Shown here piece after piece: positions 26,317-34,671 of a stretch of DNA of 64,000 bases; within the stretch, counting starts at the first letter, position 1, and each line of letters begins with the position of its first letter. This DNA is from JAEUWI01 sp942492815 (GTDB lineage: Bacteria; Hydrogenedentota; Hydrogenedentia; Hydrogenedentales; JAEUWI01): assembly GCA_942492815.1 (NCBI GenBank), contig OW818658.1, positions 6,076,001 to 6,140,000 on the forward strand, written 5' to 3'. The notes beneath the pieces were generated by a model. It made no database searches. It worked only from the letters and a program-made list of their open reading frames with translations, and was not told the DNA's origin. A program made the translations under genes and the position numbers.

Positions 26317-26853
26317 TTAGCTCCCGGCACCCTCTTCCAGCGTATAGATCGCGCCCAATTCCCGGTGGTGCTCGTTATAGTCCAGCCCATAGCCCACCAC
26401 AAAATGGTCATCGATGGTAAACCCGGTAAAGTTCGCCTCCACCGGTCGAAGACGCCGCGAGGGCTTGTCCAGCAGCACCGCCAGGTCGATCGTCGCGGGA
26501 TGCTGCGCCCGCACCACCTCCAGAATCCGCTCCACCGTGTGCCCCGTATCCAGAATATCCTCCAGGATCAGAACTCGACGCCCATGGAGCGACTCCTCCG
26601 GCAGGTGGGAGAAGACCACCTCGCCCTCGCGCTCCGTGCCCGCATAGCTCTTCGCCCGGATGTAGTCCACCACCACCGGCATCTTCAATTGTCGGAGCAG
26701 ATCCACACTGAAGGGTACCGCCCCCTTCAGCACCACCAGCACAAGCACGGGCTCGGCCCCATAGTGCTGGTTCAGCGTCTCCGCCATTTCTCCGATTCTG
26801 GCGCAAAGGCGGTCGCTGTCGATCAGGGGCGTCTCGTTCAGTTTCAACTCCAT
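26317..26853 (-). CDS. hpt: Hypoxanthine phosphoribosyltransferase
   Basis: Purine salvage enzyme that forms IMP or GMP from the base and PRPP. 178 residues from ATG 26853, the usual length. The PRPP-binding signature VLILEDILDTGHT lies at 94-106; VLVVLKGAVPFSVDLLRQL and VVGYGLDYNEHHREL are family features. The frame is open to 27018, but the extra 55 residues are unlike the family. hpt beside tilS and ftsH is a widely conserved arrangement, here interrupted by other genes. Confidence 0.95.
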   Translation of the reverse strand: MELKLNETPLIDSDRLCARIGEMAETLNQHYGAEPVLVLVVLKGAVPFSVDLLRQLKMPVVVDYIRAKSYAGTEREGEVVFSHLPEESLHGRRVLILEDILDTGHTVERILEVVRAQHPATIDLAVLLDKPSRRLRPVEANFTGFTIDDHFVVGYGLDYNEHHRELGAIYTLEEGAGS

Positions 26854-27030
26854 GGGGGGCTTCCGTACATCGTTGCGATGGTGTATTCCGCTCTTGGTAA
26901 CCGTCCATGCCACAGCTTGCGGCCGATCACTAACCACAAGATCGTGCTTTTTTTGGTACTGCCTCTCGTCCGATAGACTCGTAACAATTTGTTGCCCTGT
27001 AGTTGACGACGCGACCACCGCGCGAGAAGC

Positions 27031-27063
27031 TTCCGTGAAATTCCGTGCCCTTCCGTGGTCAAT
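27031..27063. repeat. Single-arm TTCCGTG repeat
   Basis: Three TTCCGTG words 10 bases apart between tilS and hpt, followed by GGTCAATGC. The same words and trailing GGTCAATGC occur in the full palindrome at 54551-54630. No opposite arm is visible here, so it looks like half an element. Confidence 0.65.
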
Positions 27064-27114
27064 GCCTCTTGGGGCCGCAAAACTCGGAGGAAGACCCCGG
27101 CGCGAATTCCTGCT

Positions 27115-28482
27115 CTATGACTGGATCTCGATACACAGCTCCACATAGCGGCGGGTGTGCTCCGTCACGGCGGTATCCCGGCTCACCGTGTGCCCCGGAA
27201 TCCAGACGATCTGACCGCCGCTCTCCACCACAAGTTGCCGATCCCGCTCGGGCCGCGTCAGCCCCTGATCATTGAATACATCCTTCAGCTTTCTCGTGCC
27301 CTCCATGCCCAGGGGACGAAAGCGATCTCCCGCGCGCCGACGCCGGATGACAAAGGTATCCGCGAGGGCGTCACCATCGAAAACCTGACGTCCGGCGTGA
27401 CAATAATCCGCGAGGGGCTCCTGGGGCAAGGCGTCCAGCCAGCGCGCTTCGAAAGCTCTGCCCGTACCCGAGGCGATGCCGGGAATAGAAAGATGGATCT
27501 CGACAGCCGCTTCCGCCGACGCCAGGGGGGCGAAAACGGCGTACTCCGCGCTGAGAAACAGGGCGATGCCGTTGCCCAGGTCGATCTGTTTACCCACCGG
27601 GCCATCGGCAATAAACGCGGCGGCCCGTGACACCGTTTCAAAGTCCGGCTCGGCTGCGGCACGCCGGATTCGATCCGTCAGACAGCGGAACTGCAAAGCG
27701 GTATCGAGGGTGCGGAACGCGGCGCGCGCGATTCGGCCCGTTTCATCCTCGACTTTGTCCAGTGCCGCCGCCGCAAGCCGGTCGAGCAACGCGCTGTCCA
27801 TGCGCTGTAGCGTGGCCAGGCGGTTGAGGGCTTCGTGGATGGCGGGGTTGAAATCCCGGGCGAGCAGGGGAAGGAGTTCGTGGCGCACGCGGTTGCGGAG
27901 CGCGTCGGTCACGGCGTTGGTGGCGTCCTCGCGCCAGGGGATGTTCTCGGCCACAAGCCAGGCCCGGAGCTCCGCTCGGGTGACTTCGAGGAGCGGCCGG
28001 ATGATGTGAATGCCGCCATCGTCGCGTCCGGGCGGGATGCCGCCAAGTCCGGCGGGGCTCGATCCGCGCAGCAGGCGCAGGAGCACCGTTTCCGCCTGAT
28101 CGTCCGCATGGTGGCCTGTGGCGATGGCCGTGTAGCCGTGGGTGCGCGCGGTGGCGAGGAGAAAGGCATAGCGCGCGCGGCGCGCCGCCATTTCGAAACT
28201 TTCGCCCGAGGCTGCCGCGCGGGCGGCGATGTCGGCGCCGCCGGGGTGAAAGGGCAAGCGCAGCGCCCCTGCGGCCTCCGCGACGAAGCGCCCGTCCTCC
28301 GCGCTTTCACCCTGCCGCGTCTGATGATCGAAATACGCGACCCCACAGGAAACACATGCACGATGGAGGAGGTGTAGCAGGGCCATGGAATCGGCCCCGC
28401 CCGACACGGCAACGAGCACGGTGCCACCGCCCGAGTGGATCTCGGCGATGGATTTCTTGAAGGTGTCGATCAGGGCTGTCAT
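27115..28482 (-). CDS. tilS: tRNA(Ile)-lysidine synthetase
   Basis: Adds lysine to C34 of the CAU-anticodon tRNA-Ile so that it reads AUA. 455 residues from ATG 28482. PP-loop ATP motif SGGADS at 27-32, YFDHQTRQGES, the TGHHADDQAETVLLRLLRG motif, and a TilS C-terminal domain (FRPLGMEGTRKLKDVFND). A TTG at 28494 is a possible alternative start; neither has a strong ribosome site. Genomically grouped with hpt and ftsH, as in many bacteria. Confidence 0.95.
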   Translation of the reverse strand: MTALIDTFKKSIAEIHSGGGTVLVAVSGGADSMALLHLLHRACVSCGVAYFDHQTRQGESAEDGRFVAEAAGALRLPFHPGGADIAARAAASGESFEMAARRARYAFLLATARTHGYTAIATGHHADDQAETVLLRLLRGSSPAGLGGIPPGRDDGGIHIIRPLLEVTRAELRAWLVAENIPWREDATNAVTDALRNRVRHELLPLLARDFNPAIHEALNRLATLQRMDSALLDRLAAAALDKVEDETGRIARAAFRTLDTALQFRCLTDRIRRAAAEPDFETVSRAAAFIADGPVGKQIDLGNGIALFLSAEYAVFAPLASAEAAVEIHLSIPGIASGTGRAFEARWLDALPQEPLADYCHAGRQVFDGDALADTFVIRRRRAGDRFRPLGMEGTRKLKDVFNDQGLTRPERDRQLVVESGGQIVWIPGHTVSRDTAVTEHTRRYVELCIEIQS

Positions 28483-28506
28483 TTCAGGCACCAAAAAACA
28501 GCGTCG

Positions 28507-28646
28507 GCATGGAGCGCCGGCGGCCCGCCGGCATCATGCACCACAGTTGCATGGAACTAAAAGACTGACGTGAGATTCCAGCGTATCTCCGAAGGCAGGA
28601 ACATGCACCTTCGGTGCAATGCCGGCGGGCCGCCGGCGCTCCATGC
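28507..28646. repeat. Perfect 28-base inverted repeat pair
   Basis: Bases 28507-28534 and 28619-28646 are perfect reverse complements (GCATGGAGCGCCGGCGGCCC and onward), and each contains an internal GCCGGC palindrome. The 84-base loop contains a GCACCTTCGGTGC minihairpin. It lies upstream of tilS in a 565-base gap. Confidence 0.85.
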
Positions 28647-28743
28647 TTGCGCATACTATTTACTCAACTGAGCTACCGTAAGAACGTTGCGGAAGCATTT
28701 CAAACTTATGCGTAACGATTCTTATGGGTACAGTCTCGAAGAT

Positions 28744-28971
28744 CACTTACTTAAGGGCGATTGACGTCGGCATTCGAGGGCAATGTCGGGTGCCACCCTC
28801 AAACGGAGGAGCGAAGCGGGGGAAGTTTGTGGGTGAGGGGACTTAACCATAGGACACGATCCCCTTGAAAAATCAGGGTTTCATCACCCACAAGCTCCCG
28901 CGGCGGAGCCGCCCCGCTTGAGGGTGGCACCCGCAGTCTTCCTTTTTACCCAAGCGATCCTCAAGTAAGTG
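28744..28971. repeat. Large imperfect inverted repeat, about 230 bases
   Basis: The ends CACTTACTTAAGG and CCTCAAGTAAGTG pair. Inside them, GGGTGCCACCCTCAA pairs with TTGAGGGTGGCACCC, and TTTGTGGGTGA pairs with TCACCCACAAG. Together they could fold the whole segment into a long interrupted hairpin. No reading frame is convincing. It resembles a miniature inverted-repeat element without its transposase. Confidence 0.78.
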
Positions 28972-29047
28972 CCATTCGGTACAGACTCCGATTGGACCTA
29001 CGACGCGCTTCAAGACCCGCGTCATGAACCAATCGGCCACTGTCCCC

Positions 29048-29764
29048 TCACATCCCCGAAGGCTTCAGCGCTTCCAGAATTTCCTTCACGGCGGCGTCCA
29101 GCCCGATGAACAGCGCCCGCGACACGATATCGTGCCCGATGTTCACTTCCCGCAGGCCCGGCAGGGCGGCAACGGGTGCCAGATTCCGCGCGGTCAACCC
29201 GTGCCCTGCGTGAAAGCGCAGACTGGTTTGGGCGATGGCCTCGGCCGAAGCCTGAAGTCGCCGAATCTCTTTCGCCACATCCCGGGCGTTGGCATAGGCG
29301 CCCGTGTGCAATTCCACAAAGTCCGCACCGGTAGCCGCACTGGCCTCGATCTGAGGGATATCGGGATCAATGAAAAGACTGACCTTGATGCCGTGTTCAT
29401 GCATGCCCGCCACCACCTCCGTAAGCCAGGCCTGTTGCGTGAACACATCCAGCCCGCCCTCCGTCGTGATTTCTTCCCGGCTCTCCGGAACCAGACAGAC
29501 TGTGTAGGGCGTCACCTGGTGGGCGATGGCGATGATCTCGTCCACCGCGGCCATCTCAAAATTCATGCGCGTCGTGAGCGATTCCGCCAGGGCGTGGACA
29601 TCATGATCCTGGATGTGGCGACGGTCCTGGCGGAGATGGACCGTGATCTGGTGGGCACCGGCCCGTTCACAGATGGCCGCAGCTTCCACCACGCTGGGCA
29701 CGACACCCTTCCGCGCTTCGCGGAGCGTGGCGATATGGTCGATGTTAACGCCGAGTTCGATCAA
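29048..29764 (-). CDS. pdxJ: Pyridoxine 5'-phosphate synthase
   Basis: Last step of the DXP-dependent vitamin B6 pathway: condenses 3-amino-1-hydroxyacetone phosphate with deoxyxylulose phosphate. Motifs LGVNIDHIATLREAR, ITVHLRQDRRHIQD, TTRMNFEMA and FVELHTGAYA. I place the start at TTG 29764 (238 residues): AAGGAG lies 8 bases upstream, whereas it abuts the alternative GTG at 29773, and family members begin right before LGVNIDH. It lies between glmM and tilS, with a period-9 repeat just upstream. Confidence 0.95.
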   Translation of the reverse strand: MIELGVNIDHIATLREARKGVVPSVVEAAAICERAGAHQITVHLRQDRRHIQDHDVHALAESLTTRMNFEMAAVDEIIAIAHQVTPYTVCLVPESREEITTEGGLDVFTQQAWLTEVVAGMHEHGIKVSLFIDPDIPQIEASAATGADFVELHTGAYANARDVAKEIRRLQASAEAIAQTSLRFHAGHGLTARNLAPVAALPGLREVNIGHDIVSRALFIGLDAAVKEILEALKPSGM

Positions 29765-29790
29765 GAAATGCACTCCTTCGTTTCTGCTTC

Positions 29791-29871
29791 GGTGGACTTA
29801 GTGGACGATAAAACCATTTGACAGGACAAGTCTACTGTGTCCACTTGGTCCACCATGTCCACTCGGTCCAC
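29791..29871. repeat. Period-9 quasi-palindrome, GTCCAC class
   Basis: Left arm GGTGGACTTAGTGGAC; the right arm has four GTCCAC words at 9-10 base spacing. It lies immediately upstream of pdxJ, in the glmM-pdxJ gap. Confidence 0.8.
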
Positions 29872-29907
29872 GCTGCGACACAACCTCCCCCGCCACCATG
29901 CGCATTC

Positions 29908-31251
29908 CTACATCGCCGCGACGCGATCCGCCAGTTGTTTCGTCAAGGTCTGGGCCGTGCGGGCGTCCTGGTGCTGCACCATGATGCGCACGATGGGCTC
30001 GGTGCCCGAAGGCCGGATCACGACCCGGCCTTTGCCTTCGAGCTCGTCTCGGATTTCCTCCACGAGGGCGTCCAACGATTCCTGCGAAGGCTTTGGGCGG
30101 CCGTTGAGCGGGATCTTCTGGTGGCTCTCGGGCATCTCCTGATACACGTGGGCCAGGTCCGTGAGGGGCTGTTCCTTGCGCACGATGATGGCCAGCACCT
30201 GGAGCGCCGCAATGATGGCGTCGCCCGTGGTGTTATGGTCCAGCATGATCATGTGGCCGGAAGACTCGCCGCCGATGGCCAGGCCCTGCTCGCGCATGGC
30301 CTCCACCACATAGCGGTCGCCCACCTGGGTGTGAACCACTTTGCCGCCCAGGGGCTCCAAAGCCCTTGCCAGCCCGCCGTTGGCCATAATCGTCGTCGCG
30401 ATGGTGCGGCCGGGAAGCTCGTCCCGCTCCAGGCGATCGATACCCAGAATGGCCAGCAGGGCATTGCCATCGAGCAGGCGCCCGTTGCCGTCCGCCATCA
30501 CCAGACGGTCGCCGTCGCCGTCAAAGGCGATGCCGAGATCGGCGCGCTCGCGGATCACCGTGGCGCGCATCTCCTCGGGGTGGACCGAACCCACATCCTC
30601 GTTGATGTTACTGCCGTCGGGGCGATCGCCGATGGCGATCACTTCCGCGCCCAACTCGCGCAGGGTGTTCGGGCCCGCCTTGTAGGTCGCGCCGTTGGAA
30701 CAATCCACCACGATGCGGAGTCCGTCCAGGCGCATGCCCTTGGGAAAGGAGGCCTTCACAAATTCAATATAACGGCCCACGGCATCGTCGATGCGCCGGG
30801 CCACGCCGATGTCATTGCCTGTCGGGCGGAGCTTGTCCACCTCGCCCGTCGAGATCAGACGCTCGATCTCGTCTTCGGCCTCGTCGGGGATCTTGTAGCC
30901 GTCCCGGCCGAAAAGTTTGATGCCGTTGTCCGCATAGTGATTGTGCGAAGCCGAAATCATGATGGCACCGTCGCAGCGAAGGCTCCGCATGATGTAGGAA
31001 ACGCCCGGCGTGGGCAGCGGGCCCGTCAGGAGCACATTGATGCCCACGGAGCACAGGCCCGCCGTCAGCGCGTTCTCCAGCATGTAGCACGAACGCCGCG
31101 TGTCCTTGCCGATAAGTATGGTGTGGCGACCACTGCCGTTCTGAAACAGGTGGCCCGCCGCGCGGCCCACCTTAAGCGCCATCTCCGCCGTCATCGGGTG
31201 GATATTCGCCTTACCGCGGATTCCGTCGGTGCCAAACAAACGATCGGGCAT
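29908..31251 (-). CDS. glmM: Phosphoglucosamine mutase
   Basis: Converts glucosamine-6-phosphate to glucosamine-1-phosphate for UDP-GlcNAc and peptidoglycan. 447 residues, the normal length. N-terminal LFGTDGIRGKAN, active-site phosphoserine in ISASHNHYADNGIK near residue 100, metal loop DGDGDR, and C-terminal RPSGTEPIVRIMV phosphate loop. GAGGAGA precedes ATG 31251. It follows folP by 48 bases, as in the widespread ftsH-folP-glmM cluster. Confidence 0.97.
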   Translation of the reverse strand: MPDRLFGTDGIRGKANIHPMTAEMALKVGRAAGHLFQNGSGRHTILIGKDTRRSCYMLENALTAGLCSVGINVLLTGPLPTPGVSYIMRSLRCDGAIMISASHNHYADNGIKLFGRDGYKIPDEAEDEIERLISTGEVDKLRPTGNDIGVARRIDDAVGRYIEFVKASFPKGMRLDGLRIVVDCSNGATYKAGPNTLRELGAEVIAIGDRPDGSNINEDVGSVHPEEMRATVIRERADLGIAFDGDGDRLVMADGNGRLLDGNALLAILGIDRLERDELPGRTIATTIMANGGLARALEPLGGKVVHTQVGDRYVVEAMREQGLAIGGESSGHMIMLDHNTTGDAIIAALQVLAIIVRKEQPLTDLAHVYQEMPESHQKIPLNGRPKPSQESLDALVEEIRDELEGKGRVVIRPSGTEPIVRIMVQHQDARTAQTLTKQLADRVAAM

Positions 31252-31299
31252 GCTTCTCTCTCCTCTTGTTCCTGCTCAATAGCCGCGCCGGGCGCGGAT

Positions 31300-32136
31300 C
31301 TATGCCTGCTGTATCGCCTCGGTCATCCGCACCACACGGCCCATGGCTTTCACGTCGTGAACCCGGACACAATGGGCACCCGCCACGATGGATACTGCCA
31401 CGGTCGCCGCGGTTCCCTCGCCGCGATCGTGCACCTCCGTGCCCAGCACCGCCCCGATGGTCGACTTGTTCGACGTGCCGATGAGCACGGGCAATCCAAA
31501 GCGGTGGAACGCGGAGAGTTCCTTCAACAAGGTCAGATTATGCGCCACGGTCTTGCCGAATCCAAAACCGGGATCCAGCCAGATCTGCTCTCGGGCAATC
31601 CCGGCCGCCTCCGCCGCCGCGAGGCGCTCCTCGAAGAAGGCGCAGATCTCCTCCACCACATTGCCGTAGCGCGGATCCCGCTGCATGTTACGCGGCGTCC
31701 CCCGCATGTGCATGAGCACACAGGGACAGCCCGATTCCGCGATGACCCCGGCCATTTCCGGATCGTGGCGCAGCGCGCTGATATCGTTGATCATCGCCGC
31801 GCCCCGCGCCAGGGCCTCTCGGGCCGTCGCGGCGTGGTAGGTATCCACCGAGATGGGCACTGGACATTCCGCCAGCGCCTCCAGCACCGGTAGCAGCCGG
31901 GCCAGCTCCTCTTCCGCCGTTACGGGTTCCGCGCCGGGCCGGGACGATTCCGCCCCAAGATCGAGAATATCCGCGCCGTCCGCCACGAGCGATAGCGCAA
32001 GATCCCGCGCCGCGCCAACGTCACCCAGACGCCCGCCATCGTAAAACGAATCGGGCGTCAGGTTCACAATGCCCATGACCAGGGCGGAGCCCCGGGTGAG
32101 CACGGAGGAGGCATAGAGCGGTGAATAGCGATTCAT
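31300..32136 (-). CDS. folP: Dihydropteroate synthase
   Basis: Joins p-aminobenzoate to the pterin pyrophosphate in folate synthesis; the sulfonamide target. 278 residues. Motifs: VMGIVNLTPDSFYDGG, DLGAESSRPGA, SVDTYHAATAREAL, INDISAL, LMHMRGTPRNMQ, DPGFGFGKT, and a C-terminal RVHDVKAM. All substrate-binding loops look intact. It lies downstream of ftsH, separated by a period-9 repeat. Confidence 0.97.
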   Translation of the reverse strand: MNRYSPLYASSVLTRGSALVMGIVNLTPDSFYDGGRLGDVGAARDLALSLVADGADILDLGAESSRPGAEPVTAEEELARLLPVLEALAECPVPISVDTYHAATAREALARGAAMINDISALRHDPEMAGVIAESGCPCVLMHMRGTPRNMQRDPRYGNVVEEICAFFEERLAAAEAAGIAREQIWLDPGFGFGKTVAHNLTLLKELSAFHRFGLPVLIGTSNKSTIGAVLGTEVHDRGEGTAATVAVSIVAGAHCVRVHDVKAMGRVVRMTEAIQQA

Positions 32137-32203
32137 GGAGGGGCGGAGGGACTCTCGGGAACGTTGGAGGGAATGTGTTCAGGGCTACGCAACCGGCACT
32201 AAC

Positions 32204-32285
32204 GGCGGCAGGGACATCAGGGACTCCAGAGACGGCAGCAACTTGATTGCCTGAAGTCCCTGCCGTCCCTGCTGTCCCTGCAACA
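32204..32285. repeat. Period-9 quasi-palindrome, GTCCCTGCC class
   Basis: The left arm contains GGCAGGGAC, CAGGGACTC and GACGGCAGC. The right arm contains GTCCCTGCCGTCCCTGCTGT, with words 9 bases apart. It lies in the ftsH-folP gap. Same class at 60211-60320. Confidence 0.8.
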
Positions 32286-32332
32286 ATGCTGCGCAACACG
32301 TGCGCCTCAATAGTTAACTCAACTCAATCGCG

Positions 32333-34315
32333 TCAAACCGTGTCCGGAAGGATTCCGCCGGGCGATATGGAGTCGGTCGATTTTTCCTCTTCCGGCTTCG
32401 CTTCGAGCAGCGCGCCCGCCGATTCCGGGGCGATATCAACGGTTTCCTGCGGCGCGGACTTGGGCTCGGGATCCGGCGGAATCAGTTCGGGGCCGCCCAC
32501 CTTGCGGATGATGGCGTTCACTTCCTTCGCGTCCAGGGTCTCGCGCTCGTACAGTGCGTCGCCCAGGGCCTTGAGCAAATCCACGTGCTTCAGGAGCAGG
32601 CTCTTCGCCGCCGTATAAGCCTCTTCCAGCAGGCGGTGTACTTCCCGGTCCACGGCCGCCGCAGTCTCGTCGCTGTAGTCGCGGGTCTTGCTGAAGTCGC
32701 GACCCAGGAAAATCTCGTCGCTGCTGCTGAAGCTGATGGGGCCGAGCTCGCTCATGCCCCAGTCGCACACCATGGCGTGGGCCCGGTGCGTCGCCTGCTT
32801 CAGGTCGTTGGAGGCGCCGCTGTTGAACTCACCGTAGATAATCTCTTCCGCCGCGCGGCCGCCCATGGTCATAATCATGTTGGCCAGGCACCACTTCTTG
32901 GACACGCAATACTTGTCTTCCGTGGGCAGGCTGCTCGTCACGCCCAGCGCGGGACCGCGCGGGATGACCGTCACCTTGTGCATCGGATCGGCGTCGGGCA
33001 GAAGCTGGCACAGGAGGGCGTGGCCCGCCTCGTGGTAGGCCGTCGCCAGTTTCTGGTCCGGGCTCATGACCAGGCTGTTGCGCGCCGGGCCCATCATCAC
33101 CCGGTCCTTCGCGTCTTCAAAGTCAATCATGTTGACCTTGTCCTGGTCGCGCCGCGCCGCCAGCAGGGCCGATTCGTTGACCATATTGGCCAGGTCGGCG
33201 CCGGAGAAACCGGGGGTGCCCCGCGCCAGAATCTGGGTGTCCACATCCGGGTCCATGGGAACCTTCTGGTTCTTGATGTGGATATCGAGGATCTGCTTCC
33301 GCCCGTTGATGTCGGGGTTCGCCACCATCACTTGGCGGTCAAAGCGGCCCGGACGCAACAGCGCCCGATCCAGCACGTCGGGACGGTTCGTGGCCGCGAT
33401 CAGGATCACGCCGTCGTTGGTATTAAAGCCGTCCATCTCCACCAGGAGCTGGTTCAGGGTCTGTTCGCGTTCATCATGGCCACCGCCCATGCCGGCACCG
33501 CGCTGGCGACCCACGGCATCAATTTCGTCGATGAATATGATGCAGGGCGCATGCTTGTGGCCCTGCTGGAACAGATCGCGCACGCGGCTCGCGCCCACGC
33601 CCACGAACATTTCCACGAAATCGGAGCCGCTGATGCTGAAGAACGGCACGCTCGCTTCACCCGCCACCGCACGGGCCAGAAGCGTCTTGCCCGATCCGGG
33701 AGGGCCCACCAGAAGCACGCCCCGGGGGATTTTGCCGCCCAGCCGCGTAAATTTCTTGGGTTCCTTCAGGAATTCGATAATTTCGTGAAGCTCTTCCTTC
33801 GCTTCGTCCACGCCGGCCACGTCCGCAAAGGTGACCGTCTTGTCCCCCTGGTTGACCAGGCGGGCCCGACTCTTGCCGAAGGACATGGCCTTGTTGTTGC
33901 CGCCCTGCATCTGGCGGATCATGAAGAACCAGAAGGCGCCGATGATCAGAAGCAGGAAGACAATCTGGAACACCATGTTCACAAACATGTTGTTCTCTTC
34001 GGAGAAATCCACCTTCACCTTCTGCGCGTCGAGCGTGGCCTCCCATTCCGGGCGGAATTCGGGGACCGTGAAGGTGAAGTCCGTTTGCTTGGCTTCGCCG
34101 ACCGGTGCCTTGAACTTGGCATAGATCCGGACGCTCTTCTCGCCGATGGAGACCTTCACCGGATCGGCGATATTTTGGGCCTCCATCTGCTCGACGAAGT
34201 CGGCCTGGCCCTTCATGGCGGGTTTCGGGTTCAGATCGGAGAAGCGCGTTAATACGAGCACAACGATAATGCCCAGAACGATCCAGAGGGAAACTTGCTT
34301 GAACAAACCATTCAT
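32333..34315 (-). CDS. ftsH: ATP-dependent zinc metalloprotease FtsH
   Basis: Membrane-anchored AAA+ protease for membrane and regulatory protein quality control. 660 residues. Transmembrane helix 1 at about 9-24, a periplasmic domain of about 90 residues, helix 2 near 115-132, Walker A GPPGSGKT, Walker B IIFIDEID, SRH region ATNRPDVLD, and zinc motif HEAGH. The C-terminal tail (LIPPDPEPKSAPQE onward) is poorly conserved. The gene heads the minus-strand housekeeping run and is divergent from htpG. Confidence 0.97.
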   Translation of the reverse strand: MNGLFKQVSLWIVLGIIVVLVLTRFSDLNPKPAMKGQADFVEQMEAQNIADPVKVSIGEKSVRIYAKFKAPVGEAKQTDFTFTVPEFRPEWEATLDAQKVKVDFSEENNMFVNMVFQIVFLLLIIGAFWFFMIRQMQGGNNKAMSFGKSRARLVNQGDKTVTFADVAGVDEAKEELHEIIEFLKEPKKFTRLGGKIPRGVLLVGPPGSGKTLLARAVAGEASVPFFSISGSDFVEMFVGVGASRVRDLFQQGHKHAPCIIFIDEIDAVGRQRGAGMGGGHDEREQTLNQLLVEMDGFNTNDGVILIAATNRPDVLDRALLRPGRFDRQVMVANPDINGRKQILDIHIKNQKVPMDPDVDTQILARGTPGFSGADLANMVNESALLAARRDQDKVNMIDFEDAKDRVMMGPARNSLVMSPDQKLATAYHEAGHALLCQLLPDADPMHKVTVIPRGPALGVTSSLPTEDKYCVSKKWCLANMIMTMGGRAAEEIIYGEFNSGASNDLKQATHRAHAMVCDWGMSELGPISFSSSDEIFLGRDFSKTRDYSDETAAAVDREVHRLLEEAYTAAKSLLLKHVDLLKALGDALYERETLDAKEVNAIIRKVGGPELIPPDPEPKSAPQETVDIAPESAGALLEAKPEEEKSTDSISPGGILPDTV

Positions 34316-34671
34316 AAGTAAGTCAAATACCTTATCTTAGGCAATTGGCAGCCGCTTCGTGCCCGCTACGAAACAAGAAAAAGATCTACGGATTCGGCAA
34401 GGGCCGGGGACACACGCCAAAGACCAGCACCCGGCAGCGCAGTGGGCAACTTCCACAGGTTCAACTACTTGAAGTCAATTCTCATCATAACACAGGCAAC
34501 CCACCTAAACAATGTAACCCTCCTGGTTCTCCCGACGCCATTTCACATTCTCCGGCGCTATCCGTTACAATACACGGTTCGTGGGGGCGCGATTTCGCCC
34601 CCTGATTAACAGTTTTCTTGTTTTACTTGTCGCCCCGCGACGTGGACTGCAAGCGCAATGGAGAAAAGCAC
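34316..34671. other. Divergent ftsH/htpG intergenic region
   Basis: 356 bases with no convincing gene. It holds a candidate htpG promoter at 34542-34571. I see no CIRCE palindrome and no well-spaced sigma-32 site, so heat control of htpG or ftsH cannot be read from the sequence. Confidence 0.5.
34542..34571 (+). promoter_or_regulatory. Candidate sigma-70 promoter of htpG
   Basis: TTCACA, 18 bases, TACAAT; the -10 lies about 100 bases before ATG 34672. Visual match only. Confidence 0.45.

Noticed and set aside
29818..31893. 691-residue plus-strand frame antisense to glmM and folP
   Set aside because: It lies opposite well-conserved genes; the composition is that of a shadow frame.
34316..34671. 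CIRCE or sigma-32 heat-shock control of htpG
   Set aside because: No TTAGCACTC...GAGTGCTAA palindrome. A CTTGAA sequence exists but is not followed by a well-spaced -10.
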